Source: Deinococcus frigens DSM 12807 (GTDB taxonomy: Bacteria; Deinococcota; Deinococci; Deinococcales; Deinococcaceae). Taken from it: a DNA stretch of 64,000 bases. The number at the start of each line of letters is the position of its first letter. Within the stretch, counting starts at the first letter, position 1. A program made the translations under genes and the position numbers. Where the stretch lies: positions 17,004 to 81,003 of the forward strand of contig NZ_JNIW01000016.1 in the NCBI RefSeq assembly GCF_000701425.1. The letters are read 5' to 3'. Positions 1 to 10,499 of the stretch are shown here, piece by piece. The notes beneath the pieces are model-generated. The model made no database searches and was not told the DNA's origin. It worked only from the letters and a program-made list of their open reading frames with translations.

Positions 1-1016
1 GGGACCACCAGCCGCAGCACCTGCCCGTGGTGGTACACGCCGTCGGGCCAGCGGCGGTCCTGCAAACTGCACAGCGCGTCGCCGAAACGGTCCACCACGT
101 CGATGGCCGTCACCGGGTCATTCACGCCGGGACTGAGCGCGCGGGCGGCCACCTCCGAGAGCTGGCGCACGCTGTATTCCAGGTCCTGGCCCACCGTGCG
201 GCGGTCTCCCAGACTCAGGGCGTCCATCACGCCCTGCGGCAATCTGGGCACGCCCACCGCGATCACCGAGTTGGGAAATACGTAGTCGCCGGGCCGGACG
301 TGCAGCAGCAGGGCCACGTCCGCCTCCCTGGCCTTTTTCAGCAACAGGTCGTTGTCGGTCAGTTGCAGGTAGCCGCCGCTGGGGGCGTGCAGGACCTCGC
401 CGCCCGCCCAGAATTCCGGTGGCGGGGCCACGGCCAGGTCGCGGTCCGGGTCCTCTTTCAGGGTGGCCCGCATCAGCGAGTCGCGCATGTCGTCGCGCAG
501 CAGGTTGGCCACATGGGTCATGTTGATCGAGCCGGTGATGTGCGCCAGGTAATACACCAGCATGGCGACACTGAATATGGCCAGCACCAGCGCAAAGGTG
601 ACGTTGTAGTGGGGCACAAAGGGCTGGTCCTGGCTGCCTGTCACTGCGCGCAGGGTGTACAGCGAGAAGGCGAAGGTGGAAATAAAGGTGCCCAGCGTGA
701 ACTGGTTGCCCCGGTCCCGCGTGAAGTTGTCCAGCAGGCGCGGCCCCATCGATCCCGCCGCATAGGAGAGGGCCGCGATGGTGATGGAGAAGACTGTGCC
801 CGCCACCCCGATGGAGCTGCCCGCGATGGCCGAGAGCAGGCTGCGCGAACCGGTCTCGCCGCCGCCATATACGAAACGCAGCCCCTCGGGGACGCCGTAG
901 CTTTCCTCGGCACTGATCCCGGCCTCGGCCAGCAGCAGCGCCAGGACGGTCATGACCGCCGGAATGAACCAGAATTCCTGGGTGATCTGGCGCAGGCGCA
1001 GCCAGGTGCGGTTCAT
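1..1016 (-). CDS. DUF2254 family membrane protein (3' part beyond the window edge)
   Basis: Reads on the minus strand from ATG at 1016 and is still open at base 1, so the C-terminus is missing; about 338 residues are visible. The N-terminus begins MNRTWLRLRQITQEFWFIP. Several membrane segments fill the first 170 residues, and a soluble region with the motif ALSPGVNDPVTAIDVV lies near the edge; this layout is typical of DUF2254 predicted membrane proteins. Its start overlaps the stop of the upstream MscS gene by 4 bp (ATGA), so the two are probably co-transcribed and translationally coupled. The biochemical role of the family is unknown; the pairing with a mechanosensitive channel hints at an envelope or osmotic function (inference). 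Confidence 0.8.
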   Translation of the reverse strand, partial: MNRTWLRLRQITQEFWFIPAVMTVLALLLAEAGISAEESYGVPEGLRFVYGGGETGSRSLLSAIAGSSIGVAGTVFSITIAALSYAAGSMGPRLLDNFTRDRGNQFTLGTFISTFAFSLYTLRAVTGSQDQPFVPHYNVTFALVLAIFSVAMLVYYLAHITGSINMTHVANLLRDDMRDSLMRATLKEDPDRDLAVAPPPEFWAGGEVLHAPSGGYLQLTDNDLLLKKAREADVALLLHVRPGDYVFPNSVIAVGVPRLPQGVMDALSLGDRRTVGQDLEYSVRQLSEVAARALSPGVNDPVTAIDVVDRFGDALCSLQDRRWPDGVYHHGQVLRLVV

Positions 1017-1987
1017 GGCTGCCGGGCCTCCGGGTGTGGCAGCGTTTGCTGCGCCTCACGCCGGGCCTGCTGCCTCGATTGCGGGTTGTCCTCGCGGGCG
1101 GGCCAGCCCTCGCGCTGCTCCCTGCGGTTCCCGTCCGCCGTCTCGGTCTGATCGTGGTACAGCACCTGCTGGGTGGGAAAGGGCAGATCGAAGCCAGCGG
1201 CGGGCAGCGCATTCTTGATGGCCTCCAGCACGCTGTCCTGCGTTTCCACGGCCTCCTTGCGCACGGGCGGATCGATCCAGAAGCGGACCTCCAGATTCAC
1301 CGAGAAGTCGCCCAGTTCCCTGACCAGCACGCTGGGGGCGGGGTCTTGCAGCAAGCCGTCCAGGCCCTTCAGTGTCTCCAGAATCAGCTTGCGGGCCGCC
1401 GCGATGTCGTCGCCGTAGCCGATGCCCACCGTGACGGCCAGGCGGCGGTGTTCGTAGGCGGTGTTCACGGTCACGCGGTTGGTGTACAGCTCGGAATTGG
1501 GAATGACCACCCGGCGGTTGTCGTAGGTCCGCAGCAGCGTGGCGCGCACCTGAATGTCCTCCACCACGCCCTCGTGATCGCCGGAGACAATCTGATCGCC
1601 AATGCGAAAGGGCCGCGTGACCAGAATCAAGATGCCCGCCAGCAGGTTCTGGAAGATGTCTTTGAAAGCAAAGCCAATCGCCACGCCGCTGACCCCCAGC
1701 GCCCCGAACAGCGAGGCGGCGGTCAGCGTCGGGAAGATCACGGTCAGCGCCGTCAGCACGCCCACCGCCAGCACCAGCCACGACACGGTGCGCGAGAACA
1801 CCAGCGAGACGCCCCTGGGCTGCCCGGATCGCTCGGCCAGACCCGTCACGGCGTTGCGCGCCAGCCGGGCGATCAGCAAGAAGACCAGGAAGACCAGCAG
1901 GCCGATCAGGATGTTGGGAATGGTCACGATAAAGCCCTGGAGCAGGCTCTGCACCCGCATCCAGACGGCGCTCAGTTCAAGATTCAT
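1013..1987 (-). CDS. mscS: Small-conductance mechanosensitive channel, MscS family
   Basis: A 324-residue inner-membrane channel that opens under membrane tension to release osmolytes. The N-terminus (MNLELSAVWMRVQSLLQGF) leads into three hydrophobic segments. The pore-helix/beta-domain signature follows: GALGVSGVAIGFAFKDIFQN and then the ILVTRPFRIGDQI stretch with a GVVEDIQVRAT loop, characteristic of MscS. The start is ATG at 1987; the longer open frame upstream runs into the DUF421 gene and lacks family homology. The gene ends 4 bp inside the DUF2254 start. Length is normal for the short MscS class. Confidence 0.92.
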   Translation of the reverse strand: MNLELSAVWMRVQSLLQGFIVTIPNILIGLLVFLVFLLIARLARNAVTGLAERSGQPRGVSLVFSRTVSWLVLAVGVLTALTVIFPTLTAASLFGALGVSGVAIGFAFKDIFQNLLAGILILVTRPFRIGDQIVSGDHEGVVEDIQVRATLLRTYDNRRVVIPNSELYTNRVTVNTAYEHRRLAVTVGIGYGDDIAAARKLILETLKGLDGLLQDPAPSVLVRELGDFSVNLEVRFWIDPPVRKEAVETQDSVLEAIKNALPAAGFDLPFPTQQVLYHDQTETADGNRREQREGWPAREDNPQSRQQARREAQQTLPHPEARQP

Positions 1988-2054
1988 GCGGTTCCCAGGG
2001 TACTGCGGCGGGCGGTCAGTCGTGTGTCCCTTGCCCGCGCACGCCGCACCGGGA

Positions 2055-2606
2055 TCATGATCCGCCGCGCTCTGGCTGGACCGCGCGGCTGATGGTGCCC
2101 TGCTCCGGCGTCTGCAACACGCTGATGCGCCCGCCGGATTCCAGCACCGCAAAGGCCACGCCGTCCACGCTGTTGACCCCGGCCTGCCGCAATTGCTCGT
2201 GCAAGATGGCGTCCGAGATGCGGGCGCGGCGCATCGCCTCACGGCGAATCTGCCCGCGCTCCACCAGCACCACCGGCCCATTGTCGAAGAATTCCCGCGC
2301 GCGTTTCGAGCGGGCGCTCACGGCAGACACGCTGGCCTGCACGCCCACCAGCACCAGCAGACTGAGGCTGCTTTCCACAATGCTTTTTCCCAGAATCGCG
2401 CTGGCAACCAGCGACCCGGCGGCCACGTTGGTCAGAAAGTCATACGAGGTAAAGGTGGCAAAGGTCCGTGACCCGAAAGTGCGTGCCAGCACGACGATGT
2501 ACCCGAACAGCAGCGCCGTGCTGAGGATGATCCGCACCACCAGCCGCACGGACCAGCCGTTTTCCGGGGTCAGCAGATCGATGAAGACGTTCCAGAGAAG
2601 TTCCAT
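2055..2606 (-). CDS. DUF421 (YetF-like) membrane protein
   Basis: A 183-residue protein with two or three hydrophobic segments in the first 85 residues ([20 protein letters not shown] and [20 protein letters not shown]) followed by a soluble domain containing [20 protein letters not shown] and a C-terminal RISVLQTP strand. This is the standard DUF421/YetF arrangement of a membrane part plus a small alpha/beta domain. It lies 67 bp upstream of mscS on the same strand and may share its transcript. Function is unknown in the family. The start ATG at 2606 is the only plausible one; the divergent glnS gene begins about 100 bp away. Confidence 0.85.
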   Translation of the reverse strand: MELLWNVFIDLLTPENGWSVRLVVRIILSTALLFGYIVVLARTFGSRTFATFTSYDFLTNVAAGSLVASAILGKSIVESSLSLLVLVGVQASVSAVSARSKRAREFFDNGPVVLVERGQIRREAMRRARISDAILHEQLRQAGVNSVDGVAFAVLESGGRISVLQTPEQGTISRAVQPERGGS

Positions 2607-2702
2607 ACGGCAGTGTGGGGGCTAGGCGCGGCGGGGCCGTGTGCCGGGGGTAGAGGCGGACCTCACGAACGGCCAGGGCGTGGCCCGCGCCCCACACGCG
2701 GG

Positions 2703-2708
2703 TATGCT
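2703..2708 (+). promoter_or_regulatory. -10 box (TATGCT) for leaderless glnS
   Basis: TATGCT ends 6 nt before the glnS ATG at 2715. There is no Shine-Dalgarno sequence between them, so transcription would begin at or next to the start codon. The same geometry recurs upstream of several other genes in this window. Confidence 0.55.
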
Positions 2709-2714
2709 GGCACG

Positions 2715-5128
<2,414 letters not shown>

Positions 5129-5132
<4 letters not shown>

Positions 5133-5253
5133 TACGGATTCCGGTTGTTCTCCTGCTCGCTGTCCTGTCCAGAGCAGCGCCCATGAGAACGCCTGGACGC
5201 CCGCTCGGATGTCCAGGTGGTTCCGATACCTTGTCAATCGCAATTCGTATGAG
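5129..5253. repeat. 125-bp MITE-like element bounded by 12-bp inverted repeats
   Basis: The left end CTGATACGGATT (5129-5140) and right end AATTCGTATGAG (5242-5253) are inverted repeats matching at 10 of 12 positions. Inside is a perfect 7-bp hairpin, CCTGGAC (5192-5198) with GTCCAGG (5211-5217). The left end overlaps the glnS stop codon. A related terminus (CTGATACGCATTGCG on the minus strand) occurs at 44850-44866. No coding capacity; a non-autonomous mobile element or its remnant is likely. Confidence 0.45.
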
Positions 5254-5732
5254 CGAGCAAGACCCGAGGGGCGGTGGTTGATCGCCCCGGCCCTCAAGTC
5301 TTTCTCGCTCCTGCCAACGGCGCTCCTGCCAGCCGCCGCTTCCCTAAAGCATCTGTCCCAACTACCGCACCAGAAAAAGACAATGAAAGCCTGCATTTTT
5401 CCCAATGCTCGCCCTCGCCTAAAGCTTGAGCCAGGGTAGATTTCTCCGCCCCCGACGCTGCTGCTCGGGGGCCAGCTAAGGATATGGCACGCGAGGGAGA
5501 TTTCTTGGGTCCAAGCTCCAACTTCCAGGACTGTACAAACCTACCAAAACCAGGTGTTCACAGGTGGGCGCTGAGGGCGTCACGTCTGTTCAGATCAACA
5601 CGCAGGCGCAATGGGGCCTGCGTGTCGTCCTGGCCGTGATCGCCCACGATTTTACCAAGCCCTAGCGCATTTGTTAAAAGAGTTGTTGACTTTTCACCGA
5701 ACAAAGTGAGTGGATTTTGTTGATCATTTAAG
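5254..5732. other. Gene-free stretch after glnS
   Basis: No ORF here has a recognisable start, RBS or family similarity. A short plus-strand reading up to the TAG near 5663 (ending VVLAVIAHDFTKP) looks somewhat protein-like and could be the decayed end of an inserted gene, but I cannot name it. Confidence 0.4.
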
Positions 5733-5776
5733 CGAACGGAAGTATCGGGAAGGGAGACTCCCGATGCTTCCATTTG
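5733..5776. repeat. Long hairpin repeat, copy A
   Basis: An 18-bp stem (5733-5750 with 5759-5776) closes on an 8-nt loop, with one mismatch and two G-U pairs. The right arm and flank (5760-5788) match 44821-44849 at 27 of 29 positions, so this is a dispersed repeat. It lies just beyond the rplT stop and could also act as a 3' barrier or terminator for that operon, although no T-run follows. Confidence 0.6.
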
Positions 5777-5814
5777 GACAAATGCTCTGAACGGGGTTGT
5801 TCAACCCGAGTGCT

Positions 5815-6183
5815 TCAGGCGGCTTTGTTCTTCTGCGCGCCCTGCGCGGCGTCCACCAGCGCCTTGAACGACTCGGGTTCACGGGCGGCGATATCGGCCA
5901 GCACCTTGCGGTTCAGGTCGATCCCGGCCAGACGCAGGCCACCGATAAAGGTGGAGTAGTTCATGCCGTGCAGGCGTGCGCCCGCGTTGATGCGCTGAAT
6001 CCACAACCGGCGGAAATCGCGCTTCTTGTTGCGGCGGTCCCGGTACTCGTAGGTCGCGGCATTCAGCAGGGTCTGGAAGGCGTTGCGGTACTGGCGGCTG
6101 CGTGAACCCCAGAACCCCTTGGCGCGCTTGAGCACCTTCTTGTGGCGGCGGCGGCGGACGATGCCGGTCTTAACGCGCGGCAT
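5815..6183 (-). CDS. rplT: 50S ribosomal protein L20
   Basis: A 122-residue rRNA-binding protein needed for early 50S assembly. The sequence begins [19 protein letters not shown] and carries the basic helices and the [19 protein letters not shown] region diagnostic of bL20. It shares one base with the rpmI stop (TAATG), so the two genes are translationally coupled, which is the usual rpmI-rplT order. infC, which often precedes the pair, is not in this window. Length is normal for the family. Confidence 0.98.
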   Translation of the reverse strand: MPRVKTGIVRRRRHKKVLKRAKGFWGSRSRQYRNAFQTLLNAATYEYRDRRNKKRDFRRLWIQRINAGARLHGMNYSTFIGGLRLAGIDLNRKVLADIAAREPESFKALVDAAQGAQKNKAA

Positions 6184-6389
6184 TACTTGCCTCCCTTATA
6201 GGGCAGCATCTTCTTCATGCGCGCCCACTCACTGTTAGCCAGCACGAAGCCCTTGCCCTTGCCGCGAATCTCGTTGCCGCTCTTGCCAGTGTTCTGGTGG
6301 CGCTTGCCGCTCTTGAACGCCATCACCTTGCCGGTGCCAGTGATCTTGATCCGGCGCACGGCGCTCTTGAGTGTCTTCATCTTGGGCAT
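6183..6389 (-). CDS. rpmI: 50S ribosomal protein L35
   Basis: A 68-residue basic protein starting [18 protein letters not shown], the expected bL35 N-terminus, with [20 protein letters not shown] in the middle. First gene of the rpmI-rplT operon. An AGGAGG-type RBS (GGAGGGCC on the minus strand) precedes ATG 6389. A promoter about 125 bp upstream leaves a leader long enough for regulation, but I cannot identify the fold. Confidence 0.97.
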   Translation of the reverse strand: MPKMKTLKSAVRRIKITGTGKVMAFKSGKRHQNTGKSGNEIRGKGKGFVLANSEWARMKKMLPYKGGK

Positions 6390-6515
6390 GGTTGGCCCTC
6401 CTGTTTAGTCCGCTCACATCGGCATTGCCGCGTTTACGTCTGGGGTTCGGGCCGCTCAGGCTTCATTGCTACACCTGCGCCGTTGGTCTGCCCTGCCCCA
6501 CTTGACCAAGAGAAG

Positions 6516-6545
6516 ACTATACGCGAGGCGGGGAGGGTGGGGCAA
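6516..6545 (-). promoter_or_regulatory. Promoter of rpmI-rplT
   Basis: On the minus strand, -35 TTGCCC (6545-6540) and -10 TATAGT (6521-6516) are separated by 18 nt. Transcription would start near 6509, giving a leader of about 120 nt before rpmI. Confidence 0.5.
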
Positions 6546-6682
6546 GAGGCGCGCAACATTGGATGGTTCCCGATGTCTCGCGTTTGCTCTCACGTTCCAC
6601 CCCTCCGGCGCTCTGCGCCACCTTTCCTCAGCGAGCAGGCCAGGGGATTGCTGCATTACACGATCTATCGCGCTTCTCGGAT

Positions 6683-6707
6683 CCCCTCAAGCCGACTGAG
6701 GGGTTTT
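6683..6707 (+). terminator. Orphan intrinsic terminator
   Basis: CCCCTCA (6683-6689), a 7-nt loop, TGAGGGG (6697-6703), then TTTT. It faces the plus strand, yet no plus-strand gene precedes it; it ends 94 bp before the DUF4126 start. It may end a small RNA or act as a leader attenuator. Confidence 0.6.
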
Positions 6708-6801
6708 CGTGGGAGCGTTCCATTCACCTCAAACGCTTTTCCAGACAACGAAAACACAAACCTCGGTCATCCTTGGGCCTGATTGCGCGTCACAATGCCC
6801 T

Positions 6802-7373
6802 ATGGAACTGCTCTCCGGCCTGCTGTCCTCGCTGGGCCTGTCGGGTGCGGCAGGTCTGAATGCCTACGTGCCGCTGCTGGTGGTGGGGCTGCTGTCGCGC
6901 GCCGGGGTCATGAACCTGAATGAGCCGTTCAGCTTGCTGGGCCATCCCTGGGTGCTGCTGGCGGTGGGCATCATTGGCCTGCTGGATTTCGTGGGCGACA
7001 AGATTCCGGGCATAGATCGGGCATAGATACTGTGCTGCATCTGGTGGGCGGGATCGTCAACACAGCGGCGGGCGCGGTCCTGTTTGCCGCGCAGGCGGGG
7101 GTGGCCGACATTCCCCCCGCCCTGAGCCTGGCGCTGGGCGTGATCGTGGCGGGCGGGGTGCATGCCACCCGCACGGCGGTTCGCCCCGTCGCCACCGCCA
7201 CCACGGGCGGCCTGGGCAATCCGCTGGTCAGCACGCTGGAGGACAGCACCAGCCTGCTGATGTCACTGCTGGCTGTCTTCGTGCCGGTTCTGGCGGTCAT
7301 TTTGCTGGCCGCCGTGTTCCTGGTCGGCTACCGCCTATGGACCCGGTTGCGGGGCCGACGCCGGGCGCTGTAG
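6802..7373 (+). pseudogene. DUF4126 membrane protein, broken by an 11-bp tandem duplication
   Basis: The first reading frame, from ATG 6802 (MELLSGLLSSLGLSGAAGLN), is a hydrophobic protein ending at TAG 7024-7026. The second half continues in another frame from about 7029 (TVLHLVGGIVNTAAGAVLF) to 7373. The break is a perfect tandem copy of CGGGCATAGAT (7007-7017 and 7018-7028). Removing one copy restores one 187-codon frame reading IPGIDTVLHLVGG across the junction. The restored protein has the multi-helix pattern and the TRTAVRPVATATTGGLGNP segment of DUF4126. Function of the family is unknown. The duplication could be a real mutation, a reversible slippage site or an assembly error. Confidence 0.85.
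7007..7028 (+). repeat. 11-bp perfect tandem duplication
   Basis: CGGGCATAGAT occurs twice in direct succession (7007-7017, 7018-7028) inside the DUF4126 gene and causes its frameshift. Confidence 0.97.
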
Positions 7374-7435
7374 CGGGATCAACTTGAGGGAGAGGTCAGC
7401 GGGGGCCTGTCCTGCTTGCTTATCTATGGGCAGAG

Positions 7436-7890
7436 TTATGACCTACTGCGGCCCGATTTTCCCTCGCGCGTGGCCGTGACCGTGAATCCGGCTCGCTCGT
7501 ACACCCGTCTGGCCCGCCTATTGCGCTGGTTGACCACCAAAATCATGCGCCGGGTCTGTGGCAGATGCCGACTCACGAAGTCCGGGACGAGTTGCATGGC
7601 GCGTGTGCCGAGGCCACGTTCCTGAACGCGCTCATCAGAATCAGGGAAGTGAGGGCCACTGCGTCCGGGTCAGGTTGAAGCAAATATCTATCGCGGTCCA
7701 GTCCAGTGGACCGGGCGAACAGGCCCACCGCCGCGCCGTCTGCCGTGATGACCACGGGCAGAAGTTGAGGGTCGCCGCGCGCACGCTCCAGCCAGGTGGC
7801 GGGCCGGGCGGTGAAAGGTTGCTGCTCCTCCGGCAGCTTCAGCGCGAGCAGGGCGTTGAGGTGATGACCGGCCAGCGGTTCCAGACGCAA
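7436..7890 (-). pseudogene. GNAT N-acetyltransferase with one frameshift
   Basis: Frame one starts at TTG 7890 (RLEPLAGHHLNALLALKLP) and holds the first half of a GNAT fold up to DPDAVALTSL. A different frame then carries the acetyl-CoA-binding motif (VQERGLGTRAMQLVPDF) and the C-terminal half (ILVVNQRNRRARRVYERAGF), ending at TAA 7436-7438. The switch is near 7645-7655. Both halves are well preserved, so the lesion is recent or a sequencing error. The true start could lie a few codons upstream. Confidence 0.75.
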
Positions 7891-8121
7891 CAGGCCCGGC
7901 GGTATGACCGGGCGACGCCGCTCAGCCGTCTGTCAGCACTTTTCGCGCCGACTCTCCAGAATTGCTTAAACGACTAACAGTTTCTAGTCCAATATCTGCA
8001 ATATGTTTATCTAAATCTAGCCAAATATCCCTAAACCTTTTGACATTTCTCACCATCGCCCCTAAGCTCTGGCTATGCAGGGATGCGAACGCTGCAAATT
8101 GCACAGGCAAAAGGAGACGCC

Positions 8122-8493
8122 ATGAAACTGATCACGGCAGTCGTCAGGCCCGAACGGGTTCAGCAGGTCAAGGAAGCGTTGTTTCAGGCGGGGATCAGCG
8201 GTATCACGCTCTCGCGGGTTAGTGGACACGGCGGCGAGCAGGAAATCGTCGAGCAGTACCGGGGCACGCGCGTGATGATCGAGTTCCGCGACAAGGTAGA
8301 AATCCGTATGGCCGTCAGCGAACCCTTCGAGCAGGCCGCCATCGACGCCATCTGCAAGGGCGCGCGCACCGGCGAGGTGGGCGACGGCAAGATTTTCGTG
8401 CAACCGCTGGAACGGGTGGTCCGCATCCGCACTGGCGAGGAAGGCAATTCGGCCCTGACGCCCGTGACCGAAAAGACGCTGGCCCCCGCATGA
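8122..8493 (+). CDS. glnB: Nitrogen regulatory protein PII (GlnB/GlnK family)
   Basis: A 123-residue trimeric signal protein that senses 2-oxoglutarate, ATP/ADP and nitrogen state. MKLITAVVRPERVQQVKEAL is the standard PII N-terminus; the T-loop region reads GEQEIVEQYRGTRV and keeps a Tyr at the classical modification position, and the C-terminal B and C loops (TGEVGDGKIFV, RIRTGEEG) are present. ATG 8122 follows an AAGGAG RBS; the open frame begins 13 codons earlier without one. amtB follows 29 bp downstream, the common glnK-amtB pairing, so the protein probably gates the AmtB transporter. Confidence 0.94.
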   Translation: MKLITAVVRPERVQQVKEALFQAGISGITLSRVSGHGGEQEIVEQYRGTRVMIEFRDKVEIRMAVSEPFEQAAIDAICKGARTGEVGDGKIFVQPLERVVRIRTGEEGNSALTPVTEKTLAPA

Positions 8494-8522
8494 CCGGGAC
8501 CCTGACAAGGAGCGTGAACGCT

Positions 8523-9839
8523 ATGACACTGAAGGCCACTTTCAAACCGGCCCTGCCCCTGATCGTTGCACTGGGCGGCGCGGCGCTGGCGCAGGACGCC
8601 ACGCCCACGCTGGACACCGGCGACACTGCCTGGATGCTGGCCTCGGCGGCGCTGGTGCTGCTGATGACGCCGGGCCTGGCCCTGTTCTACGGCGGCCTGA
8701 CCCGCGCCCAGAGCGTGCTGAACACCATGATGATGAGTGTGGTCTCGATTGGCCTGGTGGGCGTGCTGTGGATGCTGGCCGGGTACAGCATCGCCTTTTC
8801 CGAGGGTGGCAACGGTTTTGTCGGCTCGCTGGCAAACCTCGGCCTGAACGGGCTGGCGGATCAACTGACCGGCACCATTCCCACCTACGTCTTCGCGGCG
8901 TTCCAGGCCATGTTCGCCATCATCGCGCTGGCGCTGATCTCGGGGGCCGTCGTGGAGCGCATGCGCTTCGGGGCCTTCATCCTGTTCGGCGCATTGTGGA
9001 CGCTGCTGATTTACTCGCCGCTGGCCCACTGGGTCTGGAGCGCGGACGGCTGGCTGGCCAAGGCGGGCGCGCTGGATTTCGCGGGCGGTACCGTCATCCA
9101 TATCTCGGCGGGGATCAGCGCGCTGGTGGCCGCCTTCGTGCTGGGGCCGCGCATCGGCTTTCCGCGCAACGCCCATGTGCCGCACAACGTGCCGCTGGTG
9201 CTGCTGGGTGCGGGGCTGCTGTGGTTCGGCTGGATGGGCTTCAACGCGGGCAGCGCGCTGTCTGCCGGACAGACCGCCGGACTGGCCTTTATCACCACGC
9301 TGATCGCTCCCGCCGCCGCCATGCTGACCTGGCTGGGCTTTGAATCGGCGCGGGGTGGCAAGCCCACCGCCGTCGGCGCGGCCACCGGCCTGGTGGTCGG
9401 TCTGGTGGCCATCACCCCCGCCTGCGCCTTCGTCAGCCCCTGGGCCGCCGTCGTGGTGGGCGTGGTGGGCGCGGCAGCCAGCTACGGGGCAGTGCAGCTC
9501 AAGCACCGCATGGGCGCAGACGACACGCTGGACGTATTCGCGTGCCACGGCGTCGCCGGAATCGCGGGCGCGCTGCTGACCGGGGCGCTGGCCTGGACCA
9601 CCGCGCAGGGCAAGCCGGTGGGCGAGCAGGTGCTGGTGCAGCTCCTGAGCGTGGGGGCCTCGCTGGTCTGGGCCGGGGTGGGGTCGTTCATCCTGCTCAA
9701 GCTGGTCAGCGTGGTCACGCCGCTGCGCGTCTCGGCCAATCACGAGGTCAGCGGCATCGATATCAGCTCCCACAGCGAGCAGGGCTACGCCGACAGCGAG
9801 ACGGGCCTGGGCGCACCGGTCTTTGTGGGCGGCGATTGA
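8523..9839 (+). CDS. amtB: Ammonium transporter AmtB
   Basis: A 438-residue membrane channel for ammonia/ammonium. The N-terminus (MTLKATFKPALPLIVALGGA) looks like a cleavable signal ending ALAQD, and about 11 hydrophobic helices follow. Family motifs include TPGLALFYGGL, the pore-lining VIHISAGISALV and FACHGVAGIAGALLTG. I chose ATG 8523 because AAGGAG sits about 10 nt upstream; an in-frame ATG at 8490 overlaps the PII stop (ATGA) but has no RBS. Transcribed with glnB. Confidence 0.94.
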   Translation: MTLKATFKPALPLIVALGGAALAQDATPTLDTGDTAWMLASAALVLLMTPGLALFYGGLTRAQSVLNTMMMSVVSIGLVGVLWMLAGYSIAFSEGGNGFVGSLANLGLNGLADQLTGTIPTYVFAAFQAMFAIIALALISGAVVERMRFGAFILFGALWTLLIYSPLAHWVWSADGWLAKAGALDFAGGTVIHISAGISALVAAFVLGPRIGFPRNAHVPHNVPLVLLGAGLLWFGWMGFNAGSALSAGQTAGLAFITTLIAPAAAMLTWLGFESARGGKPTAVGAATGLVVGLVAITPACAFVSPWAAVVVGVVGAAASYGAVQLKHRMGADDTLDVFACHGVAGIAGALLTGALAWTTAQGKPVGEQVLVQLLSVGASLVWAGVGSFILLKLVSVVTPLRVSANHEVSGIDISSHSEQGYADSETGLGAPVFVGGD

Positions 9840-9876
9840 TCCTCACCTCCATCTCTTAACCCTGAACCTCCACGTC

Positions 9877-9915
9877 CAGCCAGCCCCGACCGCATCCCCG
9901 GTGGCTGGCTGTTTT
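9877..9915 (+). terminator. Intrinsic terminator of glnB-amtB
   Basis: CAGCCAGCC (9877-9885) pairs with GGCTGGCTG (9903-9911), followed by TTTT. Confidence 0.75.
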
Positions 9916-10098
9916 CACGCCTTGTGCCGGGGGGAAGGCCGCAGTGGTAGGTCTCCTCTTCCAGAATGGTCAATGTCCACCTCAGGGACGCATGCCCCCA
10001 CAGGCATTTGTAAAGGCTGTGTTACGATGTCGGCTGAGTCTGACGCAACTATTACAAACGGGTCGGGCCGCCGCAATTCTCGCAGTTCACCCCAGAGA

Positions 10099-10125
10099 CC
10101 TCATCCCCCAAAGGATGGGGCTTTT
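10099..10125 (+). terminator. Terminator-like hairpin in the ATPase operon leader
   Basis: CCTCATCC (10099-10106), a 6-nt loop and GGATGGGG (10113-10120), then CTTTT. It lies 57 bp before the first ATPase gene and downstream of the likely promoter, so it could attenuate the operon. Confidence 0.5.
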
Positions 10126-10181
10126 GAAGCGGCTGAAACCCGTGAGGATTGCCGGAATGCAGGAAAAGGAGGAGTGGAGTT

Positions 10182-10499
10182 TTGGACGTCTCAAGTAAGG
10201 TCTTGAACGAACTGGCGCAGCGGGAAGCCGCGCTGGACGCGCAGATCCAAGCGGCGCGCGAGGAAGCCAAACAGGTGGTGGCCGCTGCCGAGGCCCAGGC
10301 CGCCGGGATCATGCGCGACGCCGAAGCGCTGGCCAAGCAGATGTCGGCGGAGCATGAGCAGAAACTGTCGGCGGAAGTCGGCCAGATTCGCGACGCGGCA
10401 GGCGCGGACGCCCGCACCCAGGCGCAGTCCACCCGTGACCGCGCCGAGGGCAAGCTGGGCCACGCCGTCGAAACGATTATGCGGGCGGTCCTGCCGTGA
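10182..10499 (+). CDS. V/A-type ATPase subunit G/H (peripheral stalk)
   Basis: A 105-residue, almost entirely helical coiled-coil protein (ELAQREAALDAQIQAAREEA and similar Ala/Glu/Lys heptads). With subunit E it forms the peripheral stalk that holds the catalytic head of the V/A-ATPase. The start is TTG at 10182, 9 nt after a strong AAAAGGAGG site; no ATG or GTG fits better. First gene of a nine-gene operon. Its stop overlaps the next gene's GTG by 4 bp. Confidence 0.85.
   Translation: MDVSSKVLNELAQREAALDAQIQAAREEAKQVVAAAEAQAAGIMRDAEALAKQMSAEHEQKLSAEVGQIRDAAGADARTQAQSTRDRAEGKLGHAVETIMRAVLP

Larger units (their letters stand above)
6390..6801. other. Intergenic leader region between rpmI and the DUF4126 gene
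   Basis: A 412-bp divergent region. It holds the minus-strand rpmI promoter (6516-6545), a copy of a GC-rich dispersed repeat (about 6594-6628, related to 63686-63718) and a plus-strand intrinsic terminator (6683-6707). No tRNA or convincing ORF is seen. Confidence 0.6.
9840..10181. other. Intergenic region before the ATPase operon
   Basis: 342 bp containing the amtB terminator, an AT-richer stretch near 10005-10060 with a possible -10 box (TACGAT, 10023-10028), and a hairpin followed by T residues 57 bp before the first ATPase gene. No ORF is supported. Confidence 0.6.

Noticed and set aside
5209..5439. 76-codon ORF after glnS
   Set aside because: No RBS, no homology pattern, and it begins inside the inverted-repeat element.
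8184..9773. 529-codon open frame antisense to glnB-amtB
   Set aside because: GC-rich shadow of real genes; composition is Gln/His/Arg-rich without any domain, and the sense frames are unambiguous.
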